Origin: Streptomyces sp. DSM 110735
GTDB lineage: Bacteria > Actinomycetota > Actinomycetes > Streptomycetales > Streptomycetaceae
Assembly (NCBI RefSeq): GCF_016482685.1
Contig: NZ_JACYHF010000017.1
Span: forward strand, 1 to 64,000
Reading direction: 5' to 3'
Length of the DNA stretch: 64,000 nucleotides
Below, in pieces: positions 38,327 to 49,731 of the stretch. Numbering within the stretch: the first letter of the stretch is position 1; each line of letters opens with the position of its first letter. Both the position numbers and the translations under genes were made by a program. The notes below the pieces were generated by a model. It was not told the DNA's origin, ran no database searches, and saw only the letters and a list, made by a program, of their open reading frames with translations.

Positions 38327-38925
38327 GCTTCCACCTCCCGGTCTTCCGGCTTCTCGCCCTTGGAGGTGGCCACTTGGCGGACCGTGCCGGGAGCCGCCTC
38401 GGTCACCAGCCCCCGGTAGTAGTCCTGTTCGTCGGTGCCCGGGAAGATCGCGTGCGGGCTGTCGACCATCCCCTCCTCCAGACCGGCGAGCAACTGCTCC
38501 TTGGTGTAGATGAGGTTGGCGCGGCTGGAGTCCGCCAGCTCGAACTCGTTGGTCATCGTCAGCGCGCGCGTGGGGCACGCCTCGATGCACAGCCCGCACA
38601 GGATGCAGCGGGCGTAGTTGATCTGGTAGACGCGGCCGTACCGCTCGCCCGGGGAGTAGCGCTCCTCGTCGGTGTTGTCGGCGCCCTCCACGTAGATGGC
38701 GTCCGCCGGGCACGCCCAGGCGCACAGTTCGCAGCCGACGCACTTCTCCAGTCCGTCCGGATGGCGGTTGAGCTGGTGCCGTCCGTGGAAGCGGGGAGCG
38801 GTGGTCTTCTTCTGCTCCGGGTACTGCTCGGTGAGCCGCTTCTTGAACATGGCCTTGAAGGTCACGGCGAAGCCGGCCACGGGGTTCTGGAAACCGGGTG
38901 CGGTCTCCTTCGGCTCCTCAGCCAT
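38323..38925 (-). CDS. nuoI: NADH-quinone oxidoreductase subunit I
   Basis: A 200-aa ferredoxin-like subunit carrying two 4Fe-4S clusters (N6a and N6b). The Cys motifs CVGCELCAWACP and CILCGLCIEACP are both complete. ATG 38925 is chosen because GGAGG lies 7 nt upstream; in-frame starts up to 38985 lie inside nuoH. It overlaps the nuoH end by 8 nt. Confidence 0.96.
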   Translation of the reverse strand: MAEEPKETAPGFQNPVAGFAVTFKAMFKKRLTEQYPEQKKTTAPRFHGRHQLNRHPDGLEKCVGCELCAWACPADAIYVEGADNTDEERYSPGERYGRVYQINYARCILCGLCIEACPTRALTMTNEFELADSSRANLIYTKEQLLAGLEEGMVDSPHAIFPGTDEQDYYRGLVTEAAPGTVRQVATSKGEKPEDREVEA

Positions 38926-40282
38926 CGGACGCCTCCTTTCCATCCGTGGTTCCGTCACTGACAGTGTCCGGTCCACCACTGACAATCAGCTCCCGCTCGG
39001 CGCGGCGCGGGCGGCGCCTGGGCACCGGCGGCAGCTCCTGGCCGGGCAGCGGCGGGACGGGGAAGCCGCCCGCCAGGGGGTCGAACGCGGGCCGCTCGGC
39101 GGGGGTTTCGGCGCTCTTGGTCTTCTCGCGGAACAGGTCGGCGACGAAGGAGAGCAGCAGCAGGGCGAGCACCCCACCGCCGACGTAGAGGGCGATGTCG
39201 GCGAAGTCGTAGTTCTCGTTGCGCAGGACCCGGACGGTGGCGACGAGCATCAGCCAGACCACCGAGACCGGGATGAGGACCTTCCAGCCGAGCTTCATGA
39301 GCTGGTCGTAGCGGACGCGGGGCAGCGTGCCGCGCAGCCAGATGAAGAAGAACAGCAGCAACTGGACCTTGATGACGAACCAGAGCATCGGCCACCAGCC
39401 GTGGTTCGCGCCCTCCCAGAAGGTGCTGATCGGCCAGGGAGCCCGCCAGCCGCCGAGGAAGAGGGTCGCCGAGACGGCCGAGACCGTCACCATGTTCATG
39501 TACTCGGCGAGCATGAACAGCGCGAACTTGATGGACGAGTACTCGGTGTTGAACCCGCCGACCAGGTCGCCCTCGGACTCCGGCATGTCGAAGGGGGCGC
39601 GGTTGGTCTCGCCCACCATGGTGACGATGTAGAGGATGAAGGAGACCGGCAGCAGCAGGATGTACCAGCGGTCGTGCTGCTGCTCGACGATCGTCGAGGT
39701 CGACATGGAGCCCGAGTAGAGGAACACCGAGGCGAACGCGGCGCCCATGGCGATCTCGTACGAGATCATCTGCGCGCAGGAGCGCAAGCCCCCGAGGAGC
39801 GGGTAGGTCGAGCCGGAGCTCCAGCCCGCGAGCACGATGCCGTAGATGCCGACGGAGGCGACCGCGAGGATGTAGAGCATCGCGATCGGCAGGTCGGTGA
39901 GCTGCATGGTGGTGCGGTGCCCGAAGATCGAGATCTCGTTGTCGGCGGGACCGAACGGGATCACCGCGATCGCCATGCAGGCGGGGACGGTCGCGACGAT
40001 CGGTGCGAGGACGTAGATCAGCTTGTCCGCGCGTTTGACGACCACGTCCTCCTTGAGCATGAGCTTCACGCCGTCGGCGAGCGACTGGAGCATGCCCCAG
40101 GGACCGTGCCGGTTGGGGCCGATGCGCAACTGCATCCAGGCGACGACCTTGCGCTCCCACACGATGGAGAGCAGCACGGTCAGCATCAGGAACGCGAAGC
40201 AGAACACGGCCTTGACGACGACCAGCCACCAGGGGTCGTGGCCGAACAGCGAGAGGTCTTCGGCGGCGAGGAACGGGCTCAT
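38918..40282 (-). CDS. nuoH: NADH-quinone oxidoreductase subunit H
   Basis: A 454-aa membrane subunit forming the quinone chamber with NuoB/NuoD. Motifs include ERKVVAWMQLRIGPNRHGPW, NRAPFDMPESEGDLVGGFNT and EYSSIKFALFMLAEY. The last ~60 residues are a charged Pro-rich tail (REKTKSAETPAERPAFDPLA). ATG 40282 overlaps the nuoG stop. Confidence 0.97.
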   Translation of the reverse strand: MSPFLAAEDLSLFGHDPWWLVVVKAVFCFAFLMLTVLLSIVWERKVVAWMQLRIGPNRHGPWGMLQSLADGVKLMLKEDVVVKRADKLIYVLAPIVATVPACMAIAVIPFGPADNEISIFGHRTTMQLTDLPIAMLYILAVASVGIYGIVLAGWSSGSTYPLLGGLRSCAQMISYEIAMGAAFASVFLYSGSMSTSTIVEQQHDRWYILLLPVSFILYIVTMVGETNRAPFDMPESEGDLVGGFNTEYSSIKFALFMLAEYMNMVTVSAVSATLFLGGWRAPWPISTFWEGANHGWWPMLWFVIKVQLLLFFFIWLRGTLPRVRYDQLMKLGWKVLIPVSVVWLMLVATVRVLRNENYDFADIALYVGGGVLALLLLSFVADLFREKTKSAETPAERPAFDPLAGGFPVPPLPGQELPPVPRRRPRRAERELIVSGGPDTVSDGTTDGKEASDG

Positions 40283-42779
40283 CCTCGGTCCTCCTTGAGG
40301 TCCAGGTCACCGGACACCGCCGGGCCGATACGGACGAGGGAGCCGGGCCGCGCCCCGGTGTCGGAGGCGACGCCCGCGCCGGTGGAGTCCAGCGGGAGCC
40401 AGACCACCCGGTCGGGCATCTCCGTGATCAGGAGCGGGAGTTCGGTGGTTCCGGCGGGACCGGTCACGGCGAGCGGGGCGCCGTCCGCGACGCCCGCCTC
40501 GGCGGCCGTGGCGGCCGACACGCGCGCATACGCGGCGTGCCGGGTCCCGGCGAGCGCGTCGTCGCCCTGCTGGAGGACGCCGAGGTCGAGCAGGAGCCGG
40601 TGCCCGGCGAGCACGGCTTCTCCGGCGGCCGGGCGGGGCAGCGCCCCGGCGGTGGCCAGCGGGTCGGCGGCCGCGGGACCGTTCCAGGCGCCGAGCCGGT
40701 CGATCTCCGCGCGCGTGGTGGCGAGGTCCGGCAGTCCGAGGTGGACGTCCATGGCGTCGGCCAGCATCTGGAGCACCCGGCCGTCGGTCGGGGCGAGGCG
40801 GCGGGTCATCTGGTCGGGCTTGAGCGCCGCCTCGAAGAAGCGCACCCTGCCCTCCCAGTTGAGGAAGGTGCCGCCCTTCTCGGCGACCGCGGCGACCGGC
40901 AGGACGACGTCGGCGCGCTCGGTGACCTCGCTGGGGCGCAGCTCGAGGGAGACCAGGAAGCCGACCGCGTCGAGCGCGTCCCGGGCACGGGCCGGGTCGG
41001 GCAGGTCGTCGACCTCCACCCCGGCCACGATCAGCGCGGACAGCTCGCCGGTCGCGGCGCCCTCCACGATCTGCTGGGTGTCGCGGCCGTAGCGGCCCGG
41101 CAGTTCGGCCAGACCCCAGGCGGCGGCGACCTCGTCCCGCGCGCGCGGGTCGGTCGCCGGGCGCCCGCCCGGCAGCAGCGAGGGCAGCGCGCCCGCCTCG
41201 ACGGCGCCCCGCTCCCCCGCCCGGCGCGGGATCCACACCAGCTTCGCACCGGTCGCGGTGGCGGCGCGCACGGCGGCGGTCAGACCGCCCTCCACGCCCG
41301 CGAGCCGCTCGCCCACGACGATCACCGCGCCCTCGGCGCGCAGCGCCCCGGCTGCCTCGGTGCCCGGTGTCTCGAGACCGGTGCCGCTCGCGAGGGCGTC
41401 CAGCCACTCGGGCTCGGTGCCGGGGGCGGCGGGGAGCAGGGTGCCGCCCGCCTTCTCCAGACCCCGGGTGGCGTGGGTGGCCAGCGCGAACACCTTCTGC
41501 CCGTGCTTGCGCCATGCCTTGCGCAGCCGCAGGAAGACGCCGGGCGCCTCCTCCTCCGCCTCGAAGCCGACGAGCAGCACGGCGGGCGCCTGCTCAAGTG
41601 CGGTGTACGTGACGCCCGTACCGTCGAGGTCGCGCCCCCGGCCCGCCACCCGCGCGGCCAGGAAGTCCGCCTCCTCGCCGCTGTGCACGCGGGCACGGAA
41701 GTCGATGTCGTTGGTGTCGAGCGCGACGCGCGCGAACTTGCTGTACGCGTAGGCGTCCTCGACGGTGAGCCGTCCGCCGGTGAGGACACCGGCGCGGGAG
41801 CGGGCGGCGCCCAGTCCGCGCGCGGCCGCGTCCAGCGCCTCGGGCCAGGAGGCGGGCTCCAGGACGCCGTCGGCGTTGCGCACCAGCGGGGTGTCGAGCC
41901 GGTCCCGCGCCTGCGCGTACCGGAACGCGAAGCGCCCCTTGTCGCAGATCCACTCCTCGTTGACCTCGGGGTCGTCGGCCGCGAGGCGTCGCATGACCTT
42001 GCCGCGCCGGTGGTCGGTGCGGGTGGCGCAGCCGCCGGAGCAGTGCTCGCACACCGAGGGCGAGGAGATGAGGTCGAAGGGGCGGGAGCGGAACCGGTAC
42101 GCCGCCGAGGTGAGCGCGCCGACCGGGCAGATCTGGATGGTGTTGCCGGAGAAGTACGACTCGAACGGGTCGCCCTCGCCGGTGCCGACCTGCTGGAGCG
42201 CGCCGCGCTCGATCAGCTCGATCATCGGGTCGCCCGCGACCTGGTTGGAGAAGCGGGTGCAGCGCGCGCACAGCACGCACCGCTCGCGGTCGAGCAGCAC
42301 CTGGCTGGAGATGGCGAGCGGCTTGGGGTAGGTGCGCTTGCGGCCCTCGAAGCGGGAGTCGGCGTTGCCGTGCGACATCGCCTGGTTCTGCAGCGGGCAC
42401 TCGCCGCCCTTGTCGCAGACCGGGCAGTCCAGCGGGTGGTTGATGAGCAGCAGCTCCATCACACCCTTCTGCGCCTTCTCCGCGACCGGCGAGGTGAGCT
42501 GGGTGCGCACGACCATGCCGTCGGTGCAGGTGATGGTGCAGGACGCCATCGGCTTGCGCTGGCCCTCCACCTCCACGATGCACTGGCGGCAGGCACCGGC
42601 CGGGGCGAGCAGCGGGTGGTCGCAGAAGCGCGGGATCTCGATGCCGAGCTGTTCGGCGGCGCGGATGACCAGGGTGCCCTTGGGCACGCTGATCTCGATG
42701 CCGTCGATCGTCAGCGTGACGAGGTCCTCCGGCGGGATTGCCGCGCCTCCCCCGCCCGTGGGCGCATTGGTGGTCACGG

Positions 42780-42783
<4 letters not shown>
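40279..42783 (-). CDS. nuoG: NADH-quinone oxidoreductase subunit G
   Basis: The large iron-sulfur subunit (834 aa) of the electron-input module. The N-terminal 2Fe-2S ligands are in CDHPLLAPAGACRQC. 4Fe-4S motifs follow (DCPVCDKGGECPLQ, CVLCARCTRFSNQV), and CEHCSGGCATR sits at the start of the molybdopterin-oxidoreductase-like domain. That large domain has no visible Mo-cofactor catalytic function, as usual for NuoG. ATG 42783 overlaps the nuoF stop. Confidence 0.96.
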
Positions 42784-44125
<1,342 letters not shown>

Positions 44126-44126
<1 letters not shown>

Positions 44127-44989
44127 CACTCCCCCTCCTCTGCGGTCGGACCCGCCGGGTGCGCCGGATCGGACGCCGAGGTGTCCTGCGGCGCGTCGTG
44201 GGAGCTGAGGTGCTCGGTGGGCGACGGGTCGTGGACCGGCTCCTCCTCGTGCGGTCCGCCGTCGCGCGGGTGGACCACGCGCGCGGGGTGCGTCTCGCCC
44301 TTGGCGAGCCGGAGTCCCACCAGGGAGGCGGCGCCCGCGCTGCCGCCCTCGGCGACCGCGCCGGGGCGGTCGTCGGGGAAACCGGCGAGGATGCGGGCGG
44401 TCTCCTTGAAAGTGCACAGCCGGGCGCCGCGGGTGGGCTCGACGGGTTCTCCGGCGCGCAGGTCGTCGACGAGACGGGTGGCGCTGGCCGGGGTCTGGTT
44501 GTCGAAGAACTCCCAGTTGACCATCACGACCGGCGCGTAGTCGCAGGCCGCGTTGCACTCGATGTGTTCCAGGGTGACCTTGCCGTCGCCTGTGGTCTCG
44601 CCGTTGCCGACGCCCAGGTGCTCCTGGAGGGTCTCGAAGATGGCGTCGCCGCCCATGACCGCGCACAGGGTGTTGGTGCAGACGCCCACCTGGTAGTCGC
44701 CGGAGGGGCGGCGCCGGTACATCGTGTAGAAGGTGGCGACCGCGGTGACCTCGGCGGTGGTCAGCTCCAGCACGTCGGCGCAGAACTTCATGCCGGTCCG
44801 GGTGACGTACCCCTCCTCGGACTGCACGAGGTGGAGCAGGGGCAGCAGGGCGGAGCGGGAGTCCGGATAGCGCGCGATCACCTCGCGCGCGTCCCGCTCC
44901 AGGCGGGCCCGGACGTCGTCCGGGTAGGCGGGCGGGGGCAGCTCGGGCATCCCGAGGCCGACGCCCCGCTCGGAGGAAGAGGTGGTCAC
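44126..44989 (-). CDS. nuoE: NADH-quinone oxidoreductase subunit E, with long C-terminal tail
   Basis: A 287-aa thioredoxin-like subunit with a 2Fe-2S cluster (N1a). Ligands are in GVCTNTLCAVMGG and ECNAACDYAPVVM. The standard fold ends near residue 200; a further ~85 residues are rich in Pro, His, Asp and Glu (HEEEPVHDPSPTEHLSSHDA) and likely disordered. E. coli NuoE has 166 residues. GTG 44989 overlaps the nuoD stop. Confidence 0.95.
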
Positions 44990-46308
44990 CGGTCGACGCC
45001 TCCCATCACGGGGTCGATGGACGCCACGGCGACGATCACGTCGGCGACCTGGCCGCCCTCGCACATCGCCGCCATGGCCTGAAGGTTGGTGAAGGACGGG
45101 TCGCGGAAGTGGACCCGGTAGGGGCGGGTGCCGCCGTCGGAGACGGCGTGCACGCCGAGTTCGCCCTTGGGGGACTCGACGGCCGCGTACGCCTGGCCGG
45201 GCGGGACCCGGAAGCCCTCGGTGACCAGCTTGAAGTGGTGGATCAGGGCCTCCATGGAGGTGCCCATGATCTTCTTGATGTGGTCGAGGGAGTTGCCGAG
45301 CCCGTCCGGGCCGAGCGCGAGCTGCGCGGGCCAGGCGATCTTCTTGTCGGCGACCATGACGGGTCCGGGCTGCAGCCGGTCCAGGCACTGCTCGACGATC
45401 GAGAGCGACTGGCGCATCTCCTCCAGACGGATGAGGAAGCGGCCGTAGGAGTCGCAGGTGTCGGCGGTCGGCACCTCGAAGTCGTACGTCTCGTAGCCGC
45501 AGTACGGCTGGCTCTTGCGCAGGTCGTGCGGCAGCCCGGTGGAGCGCAGGATCGGTCCGGTGGCGCCGAGCGCCATGCAGCCGGCCAGGTCGAGATAGCC
45601 GACGTCCTGCATACGGGCCTTGAAGATGGGGTTCCCGGTGGCGAGCTTGTCGTACTCCGGGAGGTTCTTCCGCATCTTCTTGACGAACTCGCGGATGCGG
45701 TCGACCGCGCCGGGGGGCAGGTCCTGGGCGAGTCCGCCGGGGCGGATGTAGGCGTGGTTCATTCGCAGACCGGTGATCAGCTCGTAGAGGTCGAGGATCA
45801 TCTCGCGGTCGCGGAAGCCGTAGATCATGATGGTGGTGGAGCCCAGCTCCATGCCGCCGGTGGCGATGCACACCAGGTGCGAGGAGAGCCGGTTCAGCTC
45901 CATGAGGAGTACCCGGATGATGCTGGCCCGCTCGCTGATCTGGTCCTCGATGCCGAGGAGCTTCTCGACGGCGAGGCAGTAGGCGGTCTCGTTGAAGAAG
46001 GACGTCAGGTAGTCCATGCGCGTGACGAAGGTGGTGCCCTGCGTCCACGTGCGGAACTCGAGGTTCTTCTCGATGCCGGTGTGCAGATAGCCGATGCCGC
46101 AGCGGGCCTCGGTGACCGTCTCGCCCTCGATCTCCAGGATGAGGCGGAGCACTCCATGGGTGGAGGGGTGCTGCGGACCCATGTTGACGACGATGCGTTC
46201 GTCGTCCGCCTTCGCCGCGGACCGGACGACCTCGTCCCAGTCGCCACCGGTGACCGTGTAGACGGTTCCCTCGGTGGTCTCGCGGCCGCTTACGGGGGGA
46301 GTGCTCAC
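44986..46308 (-). CDS. nuoD: NADH-quinone oxidoreductase subunit D
   Basis: A 440-aa subunit related to hydrogenase large subunits; it lines the quinone pocket with NuoB. Motifs are MGPQHPSTHGVLRLILEIEG, CGIGYLHTGIEKNLE and MNHAYIRPGGLAQDLP. Quinone-contact His and Tyr residues lie in GPQHPSTHG and GYLHTG/LPEYDKL. GTG 46308 overlaps the nuoC stop. Confidence 0.97.
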   Translation of the reverse strand: MSTPPVSGRETTEGTVYTVTGGDWDEVVRSAAKADDERIVVNMGPQHPSTHGVLRLILEIEGETVTEARCGIGYLHTGIEKNLEFRTWTQGTTFVTRMDYLTSFFNETAYCLAVEKLLGIEDQISERASIIRVLLMELNRLSSHLVCIATGGMELGSTTIMIYGFRDREMILDLYELITGLRMNHAYIRPGGLAQDLPPGAVDRIREFVKKMRKNLPEYDKLATGNPIFKARMQDVGYLDLAGCMALGATGPILRSTGLPHDLRKSQPYCGYETYDFEVPTADTCDSYGRFLIRLEEMRQSLSIVEQCLDRLQPGPVMVADKKIAWPAQLALGPDGLGNSLDHIKKIMGTSMEALIHHFKLVTEGFRVPPGQAYAAVESPKGELGVHAVSDGGTRPYRVHFRDPSFTNLQAMAAMCEGGQVADVIVAVASIDPVMGGVDR

Positions 46309-47039
46309 GAGTACGACCTCCGCTGGTCCGGAGCCGGGATCTGGGCGCCCTTGTACTCGACGGCGATGCCGCCGAGGGGGTAGTCCTTGCGCTGCGGGTG
46401 GCCCTGCCAGTCGTCCGGCATCATGATCCGGGTCAGGGCCGGGTGACCGTCGAAGACGATCCCGAAGAAGTCCCAGGTCTCGCGCTCGTGCCAGTCGTTG
46501 GTCGGGTAGACGGAGACCAGGGACGGGATGTGCCGGTCGTCGTCGGGGGCGGAGACCTCCAGGCGGATCAGCCGGTTGTGGGTGATCGAGCGCAGGTGGT
46601 AGACGGCGTGCAGCTCGCGTCCCTTGTCGTGCGGGTAGTGGACGCCGCTGACGCCGGCGCACAGCTCGAAGCGGAGCGCCGGGTCGTCGCGCAGGGTGCG
46701 GGCGACGCGGAGAAGGTGCTCGCGCTCTACGTGGAAGGTGATCTCGTCGCGGTCGACGACCGTCTTCTCGATCGCGTTCTCCGGGAGGAGTCCCTGTTCC
46801 TCCAGGGCGCCCTCCAGCTCGTCCGCCACCTCGTCGAACCAGCCGCCGTAGGGACGGCTCGCCGGTCCCGGGAGCCGGACCGAGCGGACGAGACCGCCGT
46901 AACCGGAGGTGTCGCCGCCGTTGTCGGCGCCGAACATGCCGCGCTGGACGCGGATCTCCTCGCCGCCCTGACCGCGCTGGCCGGGGAGGTTGGAGGCGGA
47001 GAGGTCCTTCTCGGGGTTCACGCCGTTGTCGTCGCTCAC
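46305..47039 (-). CDS. nuoC: NADH-quinone oxidoreductase subunit C
   Basis: A 244-aa peripheral-arm subunit. The signature is NDWHERETWDFFGIVFDGHP, then MPDDWQGHPQRKDYPLGG. The ~65-residue N-terminal extension (VSDDNGVNPEKDLSASNLP) is usual in actinobacteria. It lacks the repetitive C-terminal tail found in NuoC2 at the left window edge. GTG 47039 overlaps the nuoB stop. Confidence 0.96.
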   Translation of the reverse strand: MSDDNGVNPEKDLSASNLPGQRGQGGEEIRVQRGMFGADNGGDTSGYGGLVRSVRLPGPASRPYGGWFDEVADELEGALEEQGLLPENAIEKTVVDRDEITFHVEREHLLRVARTLRDDPALRFELCAGVSGVHYPHDKGRELHAVYHLRSITHNRLIRLEVSAPDDDRHIPSLVSVYPTNDWHERETWDFFGIVFDGHPALTRIMMPDDWQGHPQRKDYPLGGIAVEYKGAQIPAPDQRRSYS

Positions 47040-47590
47040 CGCAGCAGCCCCTTCATCTCGATCGTGGGCAGGGCCTGCAGCGCGGCTTCCTCCGCCTCGC
47101 GGGCGGCTTCCTCGGCGTTGACGCCGAGCTTCGTGCCCTGGATCTTCTGGTGGAGCTTGAGGATCGCGTCGATCAGCATCTCCGGGCGGGGCGGGCAGCC
47201 GGGGAGATAGATGTCGACCGGCACGATGTGGTCGACGCCCTGGACGATCGCGTAGTTGTTGAACATGCCGCCCGAGGAGGCGCAGACGCCCATGGAGATC
47301 ACCCACTTGGGGTTGGGCATCTGGTCGTAGACCTGGCGCAGCACCGGCGCCATCTTCTGGCTGACCCGGCCCGCGACGATCATCAGGTCGGCCTGGCGCG
47401 GCGAGCCGCGGAAGACCTCCATGCCGAAGCGGGCGAGGTCGTAGCGTCCGGCTCCCGTGGTCATCATCTCGATGGCGCAGCAGGCCAGTCCGAAGGTGGC
47501 CGGGAAGACGGACGCCTTGCGCACCCACCCCGCGGCCTGCTCGACGGTGGTCAGCAGGAAGCCGCTCGGCAGCTTTTCTTCGAGTCCCAT
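47036..47590 (-). CDS. nuoB: NADH-quinone oxidoreductase subunit B
   Basis: A 184-aa subunit with cluster N2. Cys ligands are in FGLACCAIEM, MGVCASSGG and LPGCPPRPEML. It lies 13 bp after nuoA. Alignment by eye to NuoB2 (1169-1792) shows shared core motifs but different ends and many substitutions. Confidence 0.97.
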   Translation of the reverse strand: MGLEEKLPSGFLLTTVEQAAGWVRKASVFPATFGLACCAIEMMTTGAGRYDLARFGMEVFRGSPRQADLMIVAGRVSQKMAPVLRQVYDQMPNPKWVISMGVCASSGGMFNNYAIVQGVDHIVPVDIYLPGCPPRPEMLIDAILKLHQKIQGTKLGVNAEEAAREAEEAALQALPTIEMKGLLR

Positions 47591-47603
47591 GTCGTGTGGC
47601 CCC

Positions 47604-47963
47604 TCAGTCCCATTCCAGGCCGCCGCGCCGCCATACGTACGCGTACGCGACGAAGACGGTGAGCACGAAGAGCAGCATCTCCACGAGCCCGAAGACCCCG
47701 AGCGCGTCGAAGGTGACGGCCCAGGGGTAGAGGAAGACGATCTCGATGTCGAAGACGATGAAGAGCATCGCCGTCAGGTAGTACTTGATGGGGAAGCGCC
47801 CGCCGCCGGCCGGCGTGGGGGTCGGCTCGATGCCGCACTCGTAGGCTTCCAGCTTCGCGCGGTTGTAGCGCTTCGGGCCGATCAGCGCGGCCATGATCAC
47901 GGAGAAGATCGCAAAGCCTGCCCCGAGGGCTCCCAGTACGAGGATGGGCGCATACGCGTTCAC
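47604..47963 (-). CDS. nuoA: NADH-quinone oxidoreductase subunit A
   Basis: A 119-aa three-helix membrane subunit, first gene of the 14-gene operon. Signature: KLEAYECGIEPTPTP and RFPIKYYLTAMLFIVFDIE, then FLYPWAV. The start is GTG 47963. A Rex-like operator lies 120 bp upstream. Confidence 0.97.
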   Translation of the reverse strand: MNAYAPILVLGALGAGFAIFSVIMAALIGPKRYNRAKLEAYECGIEPTPTPAGGGRFPIKYYLTAMLFIVFDIEIVFLYPWAVTFDALGVFGLVEMLLFVLTVFVAYAYVWRRGGLEWD

Positions 47964-48685
47964 CGCTCCTCGCTCCTCTCAGTCGGCATTGACTGGTGGC
48001 GGTTGGTTCGGATGGTTCGGGGGGCTCACTTCCGCCGCACGCGTCCCATGAACCCCACCCGTCCCGGCGAAGATCGAGAACATGTGAAGCAGGTCACAAG
48101 CCCAACTGCTCCGCATCTTATGCCCGACGCTCTGTGATCTGCGACACGGGGTATTGCACGAGCTTTGTGATCTCCACCACCTGACGAAGGATCATGAAGT
48201 CGGATGATGGGTGATCTTCGCACGCGAAGCGTTCAGTTGATCACCAGAAGTGACAATCTCGCCTGTTACCGCAGGTCCGAGGGGGCGTCTCCATATCAAG
48301 AGAGTTCCCGTACATGCAAATTGGCGCGGGACGGGGCGCGGTGCTAGGGGTGCGCGTTCACGCGTCCGAGGGAAGCGGGACGCACGGAGTGGACGCGATC
48401 GCGCACGTGCGCGCGTTCACGAGCCGGTTTCGTGACCTCCGTCACGCCGGTAGTGATCATTCCGTAACCGGGCTTGGCCAACTACCCCAACCGATGGTAG
48501 GCCGGGGGCAATTCGGGCGTAATGATCAAAGACCGTGATCAACGGGCCTATGGCAGGCGCCCGCAATGTCCGTTACGGCGTCAATAAAGAGCCCCGCGAA
48601 AGGTTTTCGGGGCCGCCGTTGAACAATTGTGGCGCAGCACACGTTTCTTGAAGATATGAAGGAGCCCCTGGTACCGGTTGTTCCC
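47964..48685. other. Intergenic region upstream of nuoA and of the NlpC/P60 gene
   Basis: About 720 bp between divergent genes without a supported gene. It contains the Rex-like site, several other TGTGA words (48133, 48166), hairpin-forming GATCTTCGCACGCGAAGCG near 48212, and an alternating GCGC-rich stretch near 48390-48415. No ydaO-type riboswitch blocks are present here, unlike upstream of the transglycosylase at 21969. Confidence 0.6.
48083..48098. promoter_or_regulatory. Rex-like operator upstream of nuoA
   Basis: TGTGAAGCAGGTCACA matches the Rex operator pattern TGTGAA-N4-TTCACA with one deviation (G for T). Rex senses the NADH/NAD+ ratio and represses respiratory genes when NADH is low. 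Its position, 120 bp before nuoA, fits redox control of complex I. Confidence 0.65.
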
Positions 48686-49513
48686 ATGTCCCACACCGCT
48701 CACATACGCAGCCACCGGAAGCCCCGCCGCAGCGCGTCGTCCATCGCCGTGCGCTCCGGTGCCGCCGTCGGCGTCCTCAGCACCCTGGCGGTCGCAGGAG
48801 CGGCCGGTTACGCGAACGCGGCCGACGCCGCGCCCGCGACGCAGACCCTCGAACTCCCCACCCTGACGGCCGACGTGGCCTCCCAGGTCGCCCAGTCCGC
48901 CGACGCCACCCAGCAGGCGGCCGCCAACTACGAGCTGCAGGCCGAGCGTGACGCGGCCGCCGCCAACGCCGCCAAGCAGGCCAAGGCGGACCTCGCCGAC
49001 GCCAAGCAGAAGGCAGAGGCGAAGAAGAAGGCGCAGCAGGAGGCCCGCAAGGAGGCCGCCGCCCGCGCCACCCGCAACGCCGAGCGCACGGTGCTCACCG
49101 CGTCCGCCTCCGGCAACAGCGCCGACGCGAGCACCATCACGGGCTCCTCCTCGGCGACGGGTTCGGCCGCCGCGGTCATCAACTTCGTGAAGTCGCAGGT
49201 CGGCAAGGCGTACGTGTCCGGCGCCACCGGTCCCTCCGCCTACGACTGCTCGGGTCTCGTGCAGACCGCCTTCAAGCAGGTCGGCATCAGCCTGCCGCGC
49301 GTCTCCCAGGACCAGTCCACCGCGGGCACCCAGGTCTCCCTGAGCAACCTTCAGTCCGGCGACATCCTCTACTGGGGCAGCGCGGGCAGCGCGTACCACG
49401 TGGCGGTCTACGTCGGCGACGGCATGTTCGTCGGCGCCCAGAACCCCTCCACGGGCGTAGCGGAGAAGCCCCTCTCCTACGACCCGCCCACCGGCGCCGT
49501 CCGGGTCCTCTGA
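48686..49513 (+). CDS. Secreted NlpC/P60 (C40) peptidase
   Basis: A 275-aa exported cell-wall peptidase. The signal region is residues ~20-45 (SIAVRSGAAVGVLSTLAVAG, cleavage near ANAADA). Then comes an Ala/Lys/Glu-rich coiled-coil of ~70 residues (KQAKADLADAKQKAEAKKKA). The NlpC domain has catalytic Cys in AYDCSGLVQTAFKQ and His in AYHVAVYVGDGMFVGA. It cuts peptide crosslinks in peptidoglycan. ATG 48656 is an alternative start. Confidence 0.92.
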   Translation: MSHTAHIRSHRKPRRSASSIAVRSGAAVGVLSTLAVAGAAGYANAADAAPATQTLELPTLTADVASQVAQSADATQQAAANYELQAERDAAAANAAKQAKADLADAKQKAEAKKKAQQEARKEAAARATRNAERTVLTASASGNSADASTITGSSSATGSAAAVINFVKSQVGKAYVSGATGPSAYDCSGLVQTAFKQVGISLPRVSQDQSTAGTQVSLSNLQSGDILYWGSAGSAYHVAVYVGDGMFVGAQNPSTGVAEKPLSYDPPTGAVRVL

Positions 49514-49530
49514 CCCGACCGGAACGATTT

Positions 49531-49571
49531 CACGAAGGGCCGCTGCCACGCGGGGGGCAGCGGCCCTCGTG
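49531..49571. terminator. Terminator after the NlpC/P60 gene
   Basis: AGGGCCGCTGCC (49536-49547) pairs with 49556-49567, with a CACG/CGTG extension outside one bulged A. It lies 18 bp past the stop codon. Confidence 0.85.
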
Positions 49572-49731
49572 CGTCTCCTGACGCTCTCCGGGCGGGGCTT
49601 GGGGGAATTCCACGCCACCTGTCTCGATCGGCTCTCCGTGCGGGAGCGGAAGGACGCCCTGCGACAGGCGACGGCCCGGCGCGGCGAGGTCTTCGCGCGC
49701 CGGGCCGTCGGGGCAACCGAGTTGGGGAGCG

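Noticed and set aside
48250..48628. A second c-di-AMP riboswitch upstream of the NlpC/P60 gene
   Set aside because: The conserved blocks (GAATCCTG, GGAGCGGGGGAACC, ACCTCGCAGGCG) are not present.
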